From assembly GCF_024461735.1 (NCBI RefSeq), contig NZ_JANGAD010000003.1:248001-312000 (forward strand): 64,000 bases of DNA, written 5' to 3'. The position numbers and the translations under genes are program-made. The stretch comes from Anaerotignum propionicum (lineage in GTDB: Bacteria > Bacillota > Clostridia > Lachnospirales > Anaerotignaceae). This document shows positions 36,001 to 46,730 of this stretch, one piece after another. The notes under the pieces were generated by a model that was given only the letters and a program-made list of their open reading frames with translations, did no database searches and had not been told where the DNA came from. Within the stretch, counting starts at the first letter, position 1; every line of letters begins with the position of its first letter.

Positions 36001-36746
36001 CAAAATATTTTATGGTGTCATTATTTCTACAGCAGTTCTATCGTGAAATGCTTATGGTGGCGGATGAACACAGTGGCAAACTTCCAAATCGTGTGATGAT
36101 TTATGCAGATGAGATTGGAACTATTCCCAAAATTGAGTCATTTGAAATGATGCTGTCTGCTGGACGTTCAAGAAGAATTTCTGTTGTTCCTATCATCCAG
36201 TCTTTTGCACAGCTTGATAAGAATTATGGTAAAGAAGGCGCTGAGATTATCACGGATAATTGTCAGCTGACGATTTTCGGTGGCTTTGCATCTAACTCCG
36301 AAACAGCTCAAGTGCTCTCCAAAGCACTGGGTAGTAGAACTGTAATGAGCGGCAGTGTCAGCCGTGGTAAAAATGATCCATCTCAATCTTTGCAGATGAT
36401 AGAAAGACCGCTCTTAACCGCAGATGAACTGAAGTCATTGCCAAAGGGTAGCTTTGTAGTAATGAAAACAGGTGCTCATCCTATTCAGACGAAGTTAAGG
36501 GTATTTCTTGATTGGGGTATTACTTTTGAGAAACCATATGAAGCTGAGGAAAAATCACATCGAAGGGTTTACTATGCGGATAAGGAAGAATTAGAGCAGA
36601 ACATTATCGAATCCTTAAGCTCTATTGATGTTGAAGATGATTCTGTATTTGCTGTAAATAAAAGACATGGAGGTTTAAATCATACTGCAATAATAGAGCA
36701 GGCAGTAGTAACCACATCAAAAGGTAAAGCAGTATTTAAACCGTAA
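36001..36746 (+). CDS. virD4: VirD4-type coupling protein, 3' exon
   Basis: The first two bases complete codon 359 (Thr). Then follow 247 codons starting KYFMVSLFLQQFYREMLMVADEHSGKLPNRVMIYADEIGTIPKI (Walker B DEIG). It goes on to SVVPIIQSFAQLDKNYG (the conserved Gln sensor region) and LTIFGGFASNSETAQ. The ATG at 35913 lies in intron domain V and is not a real start. Without splicing this exon is probably not translated. Confidence 0.9.
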
Positions 36747-36760
36747 GAAAGAGGGGTAAT

Positions 36761-37024
36761 ATGAGCTTTTTCGGAAATCTTTATCGTGAGGATTTGCCAT
36801 CAAGGGCAAAGATTGTCTACATGTATTTAAAGGACCGCAGTAATAAGGATGGGGAATGCTGGCCGGCTGTCAAAACAATTGCAAAAGACACCTCAATGTC
36901 AATCAGTACCGTAAAGAGAGCCATAGCGGATTTAATTCGTTATGGCTTGCTTTCTAAAGAATATCGCTATAGAGAAAACGGAAGTCACACTTCCAATCGA
37001 TATTTTTTGAAAGAGCAGAAATAG
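36761..37024 (+). CDS. Winged helix-turn-helix protein
   Basis: An 87-residue protein after GAGGGG. It has a MarR/replication-initiator-like wHTH: SRAKIVYMYLKDRSNKDGECWPAVKTIAKDTSMSISTVKRAIADLIRYGLLSKEYRYRENGSHTSNRYFL. It is 14 bases after virD4 and co-oriented, so it is probably co-transcribed with it and may regulate transfer. It is the last recognisable gene of the conjugation core. Confidence 0.8.
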   Translation: MSFFGNLYREDLPSRAKIVYMYLKDRSNKDGECWPAVKTIAKDTSMSISTVKRAIADLIRYGLLSKEYRYRENGSHTSNRYFLKEQK

Positions 37025-37438
37025 TAAGAGGGTGCCTGAATTTTGAAAATAAAAAACTTTCCGCCTAGAGGGTAATAGGTCTGATTTATGAACGCAGCCT
37101 ATGTTCATAGTGAACTATCCAGAAGAAGTCACTTTACGAATAGTTTAAAGACAGAGAAAAAGATTTAACTAGCAGAAAAATAATCACTACCGAAGAACAT
37201 CCGGATCTTGTTTGCAGAATTACTTATACGAAATTTAGCCTATAATAAAATACTATATTTTATATTGCTTTGAAAATTTCGTCTGATGAAGTAAAACAAT
37301 ATGATGGAATATGACAGTTCACTTATATTCCTTGATATAGGAAAAAGATATATCTTAAAATCTTCCAATCATAAAAGGTGCAGGCCATTTTATGGCACTG
37401 CACCTGGCTGTCTTATGTAAAATCCTGATTTTACGAAG
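37025..37438. other. Gap between the conjugation core and metabolic genes
   Basis: No gene is seen. A hairpin at about 37376-37405 (AGGTGCAG / CTGCACCT) precedes the PPOX gene end and may terminate it. An ICE boundary could lie here, but no repeat pair is visible to me. Confidence 0.4.
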
Positions 37439-37834
37439 TTACAGTTCTTTTTTGTTTTCGGAACCAGGAGTTGTAATGATGACCTTTTCGGGAGTAATAA
37501 TTAAAGCTCCTTTTGCAGTCGCAGCGCCATTGAACATTTTTTCTACCATTGCTTTAAATGTATCAACGATATTTCCTACTGTTACATATTCGGCTTTGCC
37601 CTTAATTTGATAGCCTTCAAGATTCTTTGCATCGTACACGGAAATAGCAATTTTTCCATTGTTGGCCTGGACATTTTTTAGGGTGGTTTCAAGGAATACA
37701 TCACCTACAATAAGTTTGCCGTCGTCGGTTACATCTTTGAATGCGACAGGTACAACATTTGGTTCATTGTTCAGGCATGTTGCCAAATCCCACATGCTTT
37801 CTTTCAGTAGCTTCTTTACGTTTTCATTTAACAT
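37439..37834 (-). CDS. Pyridoxamine 5'-phosphate oxidase-like FMN-binding protein
   Basis: 131 residues from ATG 37834 (GGAGGT upstream; 37849 is less likely). The pattern MLNENVKKLLKESMWDLATCLNNEPNVVPVAFKDVTDDGKLIVGDVFLETTLKNVQANNGKIAISVYDAKNLEGYQIKGKAEYV is the split-barrel flavin-binding fold of small PPOX proteins. Probably a cytoplasmic flavin-dependent reductase. It is divergent from the HxlR regulator, which may control it. Confidence 0.85.
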   Translation of the reverse strand: MLNENVKKLLKESMWDLATCLNNEPNVVPVAFKDVTDDGKLIVGDVFLETTLKNVQANNGKIAISVYDAKNLEGYQIKGKAEYVTVGNIVDTFKAMVEKMFNGAATAKGALIITPEKVIITTPGSENKKEL

Positions 37835-38013
37835 AACAAATACCTCCATTAGAAATTATTTTGATGTTTGACTACTTTAGTGATTATAGAGAATTGACTT
37901 TTGACCTGCAAGATATTAATAAATTAGTTAGATACTATTAAAATTCATAGTAACTTGCCAATACATAGAATGTTATTTATAATTAGTGCAGATAAGGTAG
38001 GAGGAGTGGGAAA

Positions 38014-38409
38014 ATGTATCAAAAAAAAATGGATAAAGATATTCGCTGTCCTTTGGAATATGGTCTTGAGATTTTCGGTGGAAAATGGAAGCCTAGGATT
38101 ATTTGTGTACTTAATGAAAAGAAAATATTACGTTATAGTGGAATCAGAAAAGAAATGATGAACATCACAGACGCAGTATTAGCTTCAGCTTTAAAGGCAT
38201 TGATTAAAGATGAGATTGTGCAGAGAAAGTCCTTTGATGAGATACCCCCCAGGGTAGAGTACAGTCTTACGCAAAAGGGGGAGTCTGTGGTTCCGATATT
38301 ACAGAGCATCTGTGGCTGGTCGGGGATTTTTTATAGGAAAGACAGCGACCTTGCTTTAATGCAATGTCAGAAGTGCGATTATAATGCTCGAATTTCAGGG
38401 ATACGGTAA
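38014..38409 (+). CDS. HxlR family transcriptional regulator
   Basis: A 131-residue winged-helix protein with the family signature CPLEYGLEIFGGKWKPRIICVLNEKKILRYSGIRKEMMNITDAVLASALKALIKDEIVQRKSFDEIPPRVEYSLTQKGES. It ends with CQKCDYNARI, an extra cysteine pair that might sense redox or metal. GGAGGAG precedes the ATG. Divergent from the PPOX gene and followed by the EamA transporter. Confidence 0.88.
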   Translation: MYQKKMDKDIRCPLEYGLEIFGGKWKPRIICVLNEKKILRYSGIRKEMMNITDAVLASALKALIKDEIVQRKSFDEIPPRVEYSLTQKGESVVPILQSICGWSGIFYRKDSDLALMQCQKCDYNARISGIR

Positions 38410-38528
38410 GGTTGTTACGGCGCAGATTTGGCTGTTTGGAGCGCAGTTCAGAGGTCAGGTTTTACGGTTTGGAATAAAGCTTGTTGCCTAAATTAAAGGA
38501 TAATTTGTGGAGGGATAATGAAATAATT

Positions 38529-39461
38529 ATGAAAATACGAGATAGGGGACTTGCTGTATTTGTTATCGTACTGTGGGGCATCAATTTTACAGTAATCAAG
38601 TTTGGAATAAATGAAATGTCGCCAATGTTATTGATAACATTAAGGTACATATTTGCTGCATTGCCTGCAATCTTTTTTGTAAAGCGACCAGATACTAATT
38701 GGAAATATATTGGTGCTTACGGGCTTGCCGTTGGAGTTGGTCAGTTTTCATGCCTTTTTTATGCCGAATATATTGGTATGCCTGCTGGTGTTGCGTCGGT
38801 GGTTTTGCAAGCCCAAGCTATTTTCACAATTTTACTTGCAGGTGTGCTGTTCAAGGAACGTATTGGGGTAGGCCAAATAGCAGGACTTATCGTGGCATGT
38901 CTAGGTCTAATTCTTATAAGCGGTAGTATTGGTGCACAAGGTGGTATGGTCATACCAGGAAAAGCATTTATTTTGACGATCATTGCCGCTCTTTTTTGGG
39001 GAATCTCTAATATCATCATAAGATATGCGTCAAAAGAAGCTGAGGTGCAGGGGAAGAATTTAAATATGTTCAATATGGTTATATGGTCCAGTTTAGTTCC
39101 ACCGGTTCCTATGATGGTAGCGGCGCTCATCATTGATAAGCCTGTTAAAGTCTGGTATCAGCTTAGCCATATCAATGGATCAGCCCTCTTTTCCATATTA
39201 TATCTAGCGCTATTCGCAACGCTGATTGGATATGGTCTTTGGAGTACATTGCTTGCCAAATACCCCGCGAGTAAAGTTGCTCCACTGTCACTCCTCGTGC
39301 CAGTAATGGGCCTTACTACGGCTCAGAAAATTTTAGGAGAAAAACTTACCACAATCCAATGGATTGGAGGGCTTATCATTATTTTTGGTCTGCTGATATC
39401 AAATTTCTCACACTTGCTACGGAATACATGTTTAAAAAATCTTATTAAATCTAAAATGTAA
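38529..39461 (+). CDS. EamA/DMT family transporter
   Basis: About 310 residues from ATG 38529 with ten hydrophobic helices in two EamA repeats. The first starts GLAVFVIVLWGINFTVIKFGINEMSPMLLITLRYIFAALPAIFF and the second ILTIIAALFWGISNIIIRYA. EamA proteins export amino acids and metabolites, for example cysteine-pathway compounds. The RBS GGAGGG is 15 bases upstream, rather far. The HxlR regulator lies 120 bases upstream. Confidence 0.85.
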   Translation: MKIRDRGLAVFVIVLWGINFTVIKFGINEMSPMLLITLRYIFAALPAIFFVKRPDTNWKYIGAYGLAVGVGQFSCLFYAEYIGMPAGVASVVLQAQAIFTILLAGVLFKERIGVGQIAGLIVACLGLILISGSIGAQGGMVIPGKAFILTIIAALFWGISNIIIRYASKEAEVQGKNLNMFNMVIWSSLVPPVPMMVAALIIDKPVKVWYQLSHINGSALFSILYLALFATLIGYGLWSTLLAKYPASKVAPLSLLVPVMGLTTAQKILGEKLTTIQWIGGLIIIFGLLISNFSHLLRNTCLKNLIKSKM

Positions 39462-39732
39462 AAGGTGATACTGATAAAATCCATAGTGGTATTTTTATTA
39501 AGAAATCCAACCAAAAGTTGGGTATTGTCTATCAGAAAAAAGGTCTTTGTTATTACAGTAAGGAAACAAGCGAAATTAAATGCACTAAATCGAAAAGTTG
39601 AGAATCTTTATTGCGAGGATTTGGCATTAGGGGAATTATTATTGAAATATTAACTCCATGACTAAGTATTCAAGGGATACTGATGACAGTATTATTATCC
39701 TTGGGGCTTATTCAGGGAGTTTTCTGTTTATA

Positions 39733-40422
39733 TTAGGTTACGGAGAGCATATTGTAAAGTCGAAGCAAACGAATATCTTCTTTTGAGATCTTTAATTGTT
39801 TGAGAAGCAAGGCATCTTCTTTCAGCAGAATTTTGGAGAACAGCATTTTCGTTGCTATGGGCATCATCGGACGTGATGACAATCCATTCCATAATCCCCA
39901 CTTAGTATCTGAATCCAGATGAGAAGCTAAAATTTGAACGCTGGCTTTTTCCATAGGCATATACTGATTTGTGAGTTCAATATTTGTAACAGCGTCATAA
40001 TGTTCTATGTATCCACAATAGGTGTTTTCACAATGCTGGTAATGGTTATAGTCCGAAAAATTCATATACATTATGATTTTATACCGATTATGTTCTACTT
40101 CAGAAAAAAGATCAAATACACACTGAATAATCTGATTTGTTCTTCCATCGAAGACATAGGAAAAGAATTGTGATATACCATTAAAAAAAGATGGACAACT
40201 GGCAGAAGTGAGATAGGGAGTTTTTTGGGGGTTGCAGTATAGCAATTGTTCTACGTGTATCTGGAGTGCATCCGCAAGTTCATATAATGTTTCAATATCA
40301 ACAGCAATTTCCCCCTTTTCATATCTTTTACAAATGATATTTGACATTTCATCCAGAGTTAAATTTCTCTTTTTTCTAAAATTTCGGATACGTTTTCCTA
40401 TTTCAATTCTGATTTCTGCCAT
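39733..40422 (-). CDS. XRE family regulator with a large C-terminal domain
   Basis: A 229-residue protein. Residues 5-60 are an HTH (IGKRIRNFRKKRNLTLDEMSNIICKRYEKGEIAVDIETLYELADALQIHVEQLL). The C-terminal 165 residues are of unknown fold (FFSYVFDGRTNQIIQCVFDLFSEVEHNRYKIIMYMNF...), seen in Firmicutes regulators placed beside PatB-like aminotransferase genes. It is divergent from the broken aminotransferase at 40661 and probably regulates it. Confidence 0.8.
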   Translation of the reverse strand: MAEIRIEIGKRIRNFRKKRNLTLDEMSNIICKRYEKGEIAVDIETLYELADALQIHVEQLLYCNPQKTPYLTSASCPSFFNGISQFFSYVFDGRTNQIIQCVFDLFSEVEHNRYKIIMYMNFSDYNHYQHCENTYCGYIEHYDAVTNIELTNQYMPMEKASVQILASHLDSDTKWGLWNGLSSRPMMPIATKMLFSKILLKEDALLLKQLKISKEDIRLLRLYNMLSVT

Positions 40423-40660
40423 GATATTTTCCTCCTTAAGGGGAATTTCCTAATAATACAAAAACATGCGAAAAATCAGTGCGTTTTTTTGTATACAAAA
40501 ATTCTAGCATTATAAAAGAAAAAAATCAACAGAGAAGAAAAATATGAAATGAAAAATATACTGTGAAGAGATAATTGGCTTTTTGACTACTTAAGATATT
40601 ATTGATAGAATACAAGTGCAAAATGAGAGAGCAAAAAGAACGGGGAAGGATGAGAAAAAT

Positions 40661-41830
40661 ATGTACAATTTTGATGAATTTATTGACAGGCGGCATACGA
40701 ATGCTATGAACACACAGATGGTTTTCGTGATTACATTTTTCATGCTGATGAGAGTATGAAATTTCCTTACAAAGATGAGGAATTTATCAGAATGTGGGTG
40801 GCGGATATGGAATTTGCTACGCCAGATGTAGTAATTGATGGAATCAAGGAGCGGTTGAAAAAACGAATTTTCGGCTATACCAGAGTATTTGAAGAGAGCT
40901 ACTATGATGCGTTTGCAGGATGGTGTAAAAATCGTTATGACTGGACCTTTCATAGAAAGGAATTGGTGATGTCAAACGGCATTATTCCGGCATTGTATGA
41001 GTTGGTAGAATATATCTGCAAGACAGACGAGAAGGTTCTCTTTCTGACACCTTCCTATGCATATTTTAAATATGCGGCGGATTTTAATAAACGGGACTAT
41101 TTATGCTCCGACTTAAAAAATGAAGATGGACAGTATTCCATAGATTTCGAGGATTTTGAAAAGAAGGCAGCAGATGTGGAAGGAAGAAGAACTGAAAAAG
41201 CTTGCTGAAATCATTAAAAAATATAATCTATGGGTGATTTCTGATGAAATTCACTGCGATTTAATTCGGTTGAATCAGAAACACATTCCCCTTGGGAAAA
41301 TTATGCCGGATTATGAGAGGCTTATCACTGCTATGGCACCCAGCAAGACCTTCAATCTTGCTGGACTAATGATTTCCAATATTATAATTCGGAATGAAAA
41401 TTTAAGAGAAGTATGGCTGAGTCGGCATTATAATTTCGATAATCCTCTAAGTATTGCAGCTGCACAAGCTGAGAAAGGTAATGTATGGCTGGAAGAACTA
41501 CGGGCATACCTAGATGAAAATTTTCAGTTTACAGGTGAGTATCTGTCGAAGCATTTGCCCAAAGCCAGGTATCGTATTTCTGAAGCAACATATTTAGCTT
41601 GGGCAGATCTGAATGAATATTTTGAACCTGATGAGCAACTGCCCCTTTTCTTTGCTTATAGGGCTGGAGTTCTTCTGGAGGGCGGAAATATGTTTATACA
41701 GAATTCGGATGGATTTATTCGTTTAAATTTAGCATGCCCGAAGGCAACACTGGCTGAGGGTCTGAAACGCATCTGTGAAGCAGTGAATACGAAACACATG
41801 GAGAAAACATGGGGGAATAAAAGCATTTAG
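40661..41830 (+). pseudogene. PatB/MalY-like class I/II aminotransferase (C-S lyase), disrupted twice
   Basis: ATG 40661 begins MYNFDEFIDRRHTNAMNT. A CA dinucleotide in AACACACAGATGG (about 40706-40716) shifts the frame; without it the protein reads ...NAMNT-DGFRDYIFHADESMKFPYKDEEF.... The second frame (to 41208) holds the N-terminal PLP domain up to FEDFEKKAAD. There a deletion plus frameshift near 41172 removes the conserved NPHNPxGR region, and the third frame resumes at WKEEELKKLAEIIKKYNLWVISDEIHCDL and MAPSKTFNLAGLM (PLP Lys) to 41830. The intact enzyme would be a cystathionine-beta-lyase-like PLP enzyme. Confidence 0.85.
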
Positions 41831-42097
41831 TGTGTTTTGCACAGTTGAAATTTCTACAACGAGAAACAATACGTGATTTTTCATTGATTGGAAGTCATTT
41901 ATGTCAAGATACTTTGTATATGTTGGAAAATTAAAAGAGGAAAGTGTCTATTGGTTTTGTAAATATTTTGGTGGTTTCACTCAACTATCATCATTTAAGG
42001 TCTTTAGTTGTGTGAAAAAAGAGATAATGTAAAGAGAAAGAAACAGATACAAAAATCAGTGATATAAAATTTTTTGAAAAGCGTCAAATTTTTTTGG

Positions 42098-42128
42098 GCG
42101 GACGAATTAATTTCGTCCGCTTTCTCTA
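42098..42128 (+). terminator. Intrinsic terminator, copy 1 of a repeated sequence
   Basis: GCGGACGAA (42098-42106) pairs perfectly with TTCGTCCGC (42112-42120), followed by TTTCTCTATT. A near-identical terminator lies at 57453-57482. Confidence 0.75.
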
Positions 42129-42373
42129 TTCTTGATTATTTTTAAGGCCCTTATCTAGCTGTATCTTATGTTTACGCAGCTATACTTTGCAGTATCTGCG
42201 AGTCGTACTCCTTTTTGGCTGTTTACTTTCTATGGTAGTACAATATCAATCTTTGCTGCGTATGATATGCAAGAAGTAATAGTTTATCTTTATTATAAAA
42301 GGTATACAAACAAAACTCTCTGTGATATGACAGGAAAAGAAGAAAAAACCATTTGAAAGAAGGAACGAATGAG

Positions 42374-42386
42374 CAATATTTGCAAT
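42374..42386 (+). promoter_or_regulatory. CAATATTTGCAAT motif, site 1 (upstream of EutH-like gene)
   Basis: An identical 13-base sequence occurs at 46068 and 47709. The 32 bases after it share GACAA and GACATATGT with site 3. Likely binding site of a local regulator, perhaps the AraC protein at 46766. Confidence 0.5.
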
Positions 42387-42605
42387 ATATATGACAACTT
42401 ATATCATAGACATATGTAACTGCTAGGAGATACTATGTTTTATAGAACAGTTTAACTTGATATAGTGATATGCATCTAAATTTTAAGTTAAAATGATGAA
42501 ATAGCAACCTCCTTGTATAAAATTTTGTTTACTTTGAGAGAATCTAGAAAATTGTTTCCTTTGAACAAATACAAAATATCTTTAATTTAAGATAAGGGGT
42601 GACCA

Positions 42606-43696
42606 ATGAATACATATCAAATAATTAAGGGGATCGTGACCATAGGAATCATAATTGGGGGTATTGATTTTTTATTTAACAAGCATCATTCTGTTGGTGA
42701 GAGGTTCGAAAGTGGCTTTACAATAGCGGGACAAATGTTTTTATCAATGATTGGGATTATGTCAATTGCGCCAGTAATAGCAAATATTCTCAAACCGTTG
42801 ATTGTTCCTGTTTTTCAATTTTTTGATGTGGATCCGGCTGTCTTTGGTATGTTTTTAAGTATCGATATGGGTGGATATCATCTTGCGATGTCGCTGGCTG
42901 ATTCTTCAGGAGTAGGAAAAATGATTGGGTTGATTACATCATCTATGTTTGGTGGAACATTGATTTTTACGATACCCGTTGCAGCAGGTTTAATTAAAAA
43001 AGAGAAACTGCCTTTATTCAACAGAGGTTTGCTTTATGGATTAATTGCAATTCCAATAGGAAGTATTATTGGCGGTCTTTTATTGGGAATTGGAACAGGT
43101 GAAGTGTTAATAAATAACATTCCGGTTATGATTCTATCTTTTGTTGTAGTTTTGGGATTTCGATTTCATCCAACAGAAACGCTTAAGATTTTTGATGGTC
43201 TTGGGTTTTTGCTCACCAAGATAGGAATCATAGGTATAATCTTGGGTTTTGTTGCTTATTTGATAGAAGTGCCGCTCATATCTGGATTTATCCCAATTAC
43301 CGAGAGTATGGAAATTGTATGCGGCATGATAATATTTTTGGTAGGGAGTTTGCCCATTATTGAGCTTATTACTAGAATGCTAAGAAAACCGCTTTCGGTT
43401 ATTGGTGAGAAATTTGGATTTACAGTAGCTGATACGAGCGGGTTATTGATTGCAATGGCAAGCAATGTTCCAATGATTGCTTCGATTGACAAAATGAGTG
43501 ATCGCGGAATCATTATAAATGCTACATGGACGGTGGCTATTTCAGCGATTTTGGGTAGTCAAATGAGTTTTGTCTTGGTATTGAGCCAACATGCATTGTT
43601 CCGTTTATGTTATCAAAAATGATAACGGGGATCATTTCGCTTTTAATAGCTTTTTTTGATACGTGTGATGAGAGGTCTGCTAAAATTGAAGTATAA
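42606..43696 (+). pseudogene. eutH: EutH-like ethanolamine permease with a C-terminal frameshift
   Basis: The 338-residue frame starting MNTYQIIKGIVTIGIIIGGIDFLF resembles EutH throughout: SGFTIAGQMFLSMIGIMSIAPVIANIL, FGMFLSIDMGGYHLAMSLA, GFTVADTSGLLIAMASNVPM. It has about ten membrane helices. Near 43575-43583 a one-base loss shifts the frame; the other frame reads EPTCIVPFMLSKMITGIISLLIAFFFDTCDERSAK and stops at 43696, giving an intact protein of about 363 residues. As written, the last helix is replaced by SQHALFRLCYQK. EutH carries ethanolamine across the membrane at low pH. No other eut gene is nearby. GGGGTG precedes the ATG. Confidence 0.8.
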
Positions 43697-43769
43697 TCAA
43701 TTATTTTATAGTAGAGAGTTTTGAAAAAGGATATAAATTTATTTACAAAGGAAAAGAGGGGAATTATTA

Positions 43770-45863
43770 ATGTTTGGAAGGATTAGTAAAAAGAAAGAAA
43801 AAAGAGATGGGGGCGGGATAAAGAATAAAGGTCTTTTAACTAAATTTTTGGCCTTAATTGGTGTACCGATGTTACTTTGTTTTATTGTTGTTGCAATAGT
43901 TATTACGAATGTAGTCGGGAAATCAGTTTCTACTCTGACAAATACTGACTTGGAAAAATCATCGATTCTCGCTACGGCTCAAGTTGACACCTATTTTTTG
44001 AAATATAGGCAAATGTCCTTGGCTTTAGCGGCCAGCACACAAACTATTGACATTCTCGAGGAGACGAATGCTGGAGAGCACTTTAATAACTCAGAAAACT
44101 ACAATAAAGTTTTAAAAACTCTTGATAATATATTTAAAGATTCTGATACATTAGTTTCTGTATGGGTTAATGATATAGACTCCAGTACATATATGTTGTC
44201 GGGAGGAGTTTTATCTGATGATACCTTCCGGATTACTGAACGTCCTTGGTATAAGGATGCAATGGCGGCGGGGACATTGATTATGACAGAACCTTATACA
44301 GATGCAGCATCCAATGAAGAAGTAACAAGTATCATGGCACCTGTCTTCGATAGTACGGGGAGTAAAATAATTGGTTTCGCAGGTGCGGATTTTAGCCTAA
44401 CTAAAATGGAAAGCATTATTAATAAGTATAAGATTGGTGAAAGTGGTTTTTTTATACTTACAACGAGAGACGGCAAAGTTCTCTGTCATCCTAATTCAAG
44501 CAACCTTGGTAAAAATATTAAGGACCTAGATATTTCTGAAGTTATTTCTGAGGCTTTATCGAAAGGAACCCAAGGTTTGGTTGATTATACTTTAGAAGGC
44601 GAACATGTACATGGCTATATTTCTATTGTTGGAGATACTGGTTGGACTGTTATATCCGGTCTCCCTGAACAAGAATATAACAAATCGATGAGTGTATTAA
44701 ACACAACAATGCTTATAATTTTCACACTCGCCCTAATTGTTTTAGGTTTAATTTTGTTTTTAATGGGAAAAAGCATAATTTTTCCGCTCAAAAAACTCAA
44801 TGATGTTGCTAATGAGATTGCAGATGGAAACTTAGATGTAAAATTGGAGATTGAATCTCGTGATGAAGTTGGTCAAGTAGCAGAATCGGTTAATAGAATT
44901 ATTTTACGTTTGAGAGGTTATATTGACTATATTAATGAAATCTCTTATGTATTGAGTATAATGGCCCAAGGGGACATGAGGATTCAGCTTAAGCAGGATT
45001 ATGTAGGGGAATTTGAAGCAATAAAGACAGGATTAATTGGGATTTCGAAATCTCTTAGTCAAACACTTTCTCAGATTCAGAATTCTGCAGAACAGGTAGA
45101 CAACGGTGCTTCTCAAATTTCTATAGCTGCGCAGGATCTTGCGGCAGGTTCCACAGAACAAGCAAGTTCGATTCAGGAGCTTTCAGTATCTATCGCAGAG
45201 ATTTCTGATAAAGCTAATTGCAATATGAAGAAAGTTATTTTAGCAACTGATTATATCGTTGAGGCAAGCAATAAAGTCGAACAAAGTAATAATCATATGC
45301 AAGAAATGCTTACTTCGATGAAAGAAATTAATGATTCATCAAGAGAAATCCAAAAGATCATTAAGGCAATCGATGATATTGCGTTTCAAACAAATATTCT
45401 TGCCCTTAATGCCGCGGTTGAGGCTGCAAGAGCAGGTTCAGCAGGAAAAGGTTTTGCTGTTGTTGCGGAAGAGGTTAGAAACCTTGCTGCGCGCTCTGCA
45501 GATGCCGCAAAACAGACTGAGGCGCTTATTTTATCATCAATAGAGGTGGTTCGCCATGGTTCTGGAATTACAGAATCTACTGCGCAGACTTTGCGGGAAG
45601 CGGCGATGCATACCGAAAAGGTTCAGTCTATAATTTTTGAAATACAAAGTGGTACGCAAGAGCAAGCAAACTCTATTGAACACATAAATCAAGGTATTGG
45701 GCAAATTTCTTCGGTTATTCAAACGAATGCTGCTACGGCAGAACAAAGCTCTGCTTCAAGTGAAGAGCTTTCTGCACAAGCTGCTCTTTTATATGATGAG
45801 TCAAAAAAGTTTGTTTTAGCTGAATATCCAGAATGGCGAAGCAGCTATGAAATAAATGATTGA
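43770..45863 (+). CDS. Methyl-accepting chemotaxis protein with a periplasmic-type Cache domain
   Basis: A 697-residue receptor. It has TM1 (about 26-48), an extracellular dCache-like domain (about 55-310, with [26 protein letters not shown] and [20 protein letters not shown]) and TM2 (about 318-338). HAMP (about 340-395) and the signalling hairpin [50 protein letters not shown] follow. Cache domains bind amino acids or amines directly. It follows the EutH-like gene by 73 bases, so it may sense the same compound. GAGGGG precedes the ATG. Confidence 0.92.
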   Translation: MFGRISKKKEKRDGGGIKNKGLLTKFLALIGVPMLLCFIVVAIVITNVVGKSVSTLTNTDLEKSSILATAQVDTYFLKYRQMSLALAASTQTIDILEETNAGEHFNNSENYNKVLKTLDNIFKDSDTLVSVWVNDIDSSTYMLSGGVLSDDTFRITERPWYKDAMAAGTLIMTEPYTDAASNEEVTSIMAPVFDSTGSKIIGFAGADFSLTKMESIINKYKIGESGFFILTTRDGKVLCHPNSSNLGKNIKDLDISEVISEALSKGTQGLVDYTLEGEHVHGYISIVGDTGWTVISGLPEQEYNKSMSVLNTTMLIIFTLALIVLGLILFLMGKSIIFPLKKLNDVANEIADGNLDVKLEIESRDEVGQVAESVNRIILRLRGYIDYINEISYVLSIMAQGDMRIQLKQDYVGEFEAIKTGLIGISKSLSQTLSQIQNSAEQVDNGASQISIAAQDLAAGSTEQASSIQELSVSIAEISDKANCNMKKVILATDYIVEASNKVEQSNNHMQEMLTSMKEINDSSREIQKIIKAIDDIAFQTNILALNAAVEAARAGSAGKGFAVVAEEVRNLAARSADAAKQTEALILSSIEVVRHGSGITESTAQTLREAAMHTEKVQSIIFEIQSGTQEQANSIEHINQGIGQISSVIQTNAATAEQSSASSEELSAQAALLYDESKKFVLAEYPEWRSSYEIND

Positions 45864-46174
45864 TATAAAGATTCATTCGTTTTAGATGAAAATAAATTAA
45901 TTGTTAATCTAGTAAGCTAATATACAACACTGCGCAACGTTCGCATAGGGTGTAAGTCTTTTATGATTAGAGTGCAGTCTACACGCATGTATTTTAAAAA
46001 ACTATAAAATGATGTTGCACTTATATTAGGCTAGGTATGGATAACTCAGTTCAAATCAAAAGATAAGCAATATTTGCAATTATTTGAGCAAAAAAAGTTA
46101 TAGACAAACAAAGAAAATATTCCTAGAATTATAATAAAAAAGTATTTTTATATGGAATAGAAAGAAGGGTGTAT
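45864..46174. other. Intergenic region before the flavin reductase gene
   Basis: AT-rich, no gene. The second CAATATTTGCAAT motif lies at 46068-46080, about 95 bases before the flavin reductase start. Confidence 0.5.
46068..46080 (+). promoter_or_regulatory. CAATATTTGCAAT motif, site 2 (upstream of flavin reductase)
   Basis: Identical 13-mer to sites 1 and 3. The following bases contain ATAGACA, as in the extended site 1. Confidence 0.5.
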
Positions 46175-46636
46175 ATGTCAAACAAATTAAAATTGATGGA
46201 TACAATATCACAAGGGATTTATATCATTGGAACAAAGATGAATGATAAATATAACTTTATGACGGCAGCATGGATAACACAAGTATCGTTTTCTCCATGC
46301 AAAATTGCGATCTCTGTTGATAAATCTCGTTATAGCACTGATTTAATTAAAAAGCAGGGAATATTTACGGTATCTGTACTAACAAAAGGGCAAGAAAATG
46401 TTGCTAAAATATGTGGATTTCAATCCGGGAAAGATGTAAATAAATCTGAACGGGTAAATTATGAATTAAATGAAGAAGGGTTGCCAATTATAAGAAACTG
46501 TGCAGCACAAATGACGTGTAAATTAATTGATACATTTGATGCAGGTGATCATTTTCTGTTTGTGGCGGAAATAGAGAACGGAGAAGTAGGCGAAGAAGAG
46601 CCTCTAGTATATGTATCCTCCTCTTATTTTTCTTAA
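46175..46636 (+). CDS. Flavin reductase family protein (flavoredoxin-like)
   Basis: About 153 residues; ATG 46175 (GAAGGG just upstream) or GTG 46169. The split-barrel FMN-binding pattern is clear: GIYIIGTKMNDKYNFMTAAWITQVSFSPCKIAISVDKSRYSTDLIKKQGIFTVSVLTKGQ ... KICGFQSGKDVNK. Members bind FMN and pass electrons or reduce flavin in the cytoplasm. A degenerate relative lies at 47984. Confidence 0.88.
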   Translation: MSNKLKLMDTISQGIYIIGTKMNDKYNFMTAAWITQVSFSPCKIAISVDKSRYSTDLIKKQGIFTVSVLTKGQENVAKICGFQSGKDVNKSERVNYELNEEGLPIIRNCAAQMTCKLIDTFDAGDHFLFVAEIENGEVGEEEPLVYVSSSYFS

Positions 46637-46675
46637 TGCTAATGTAGTTAGTAAAATAAAAATACAGTTCTGAAG

Positions 46676-46697
46676 TTAATCGGAGAGCTCCGATTAA
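46676..46697. promoter_or_regulatory. Palindromic hairpin after the flavin reductase gene
   Basis: TTAATCGGAG and CTCCGATTAA form 10 perfect pairs around AG. It lacks a T run, so it may be an operator or RNA-stabilising hairpin rather than a terminator. Confidence 0.4.
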
Positions 46698-46730
46698 TAT
46701 ATACAGCTTTAGACATAAGCCTTAATAAAC

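Larger units (their letters stand above)
41831..42605. other. Intergenic region with a terminator and a regulatory motif copy
   Basis: No gene is convincing. It contains the hairpin terminator at 42098-42126 and, at 42374-42386, CAATATTTGCAAT, which recurs at 46068 and 47709. The 62-residue frame at 42168-42356 has no RBS or recognisable family and lies after the terminator. Confidence 0.5.

Noticed and set aside
39465..39653. 62-residue frame after the EamA gene
   Set aside because: No RBS, no recognisable family, and two other frames are almost as open; possibly a remnant but not supportable.
42168..42356. 62-residue frame in the gap before the EutH-like gene
   Set aside because: No RBS and it follows a terminator; composition looks non-coding.
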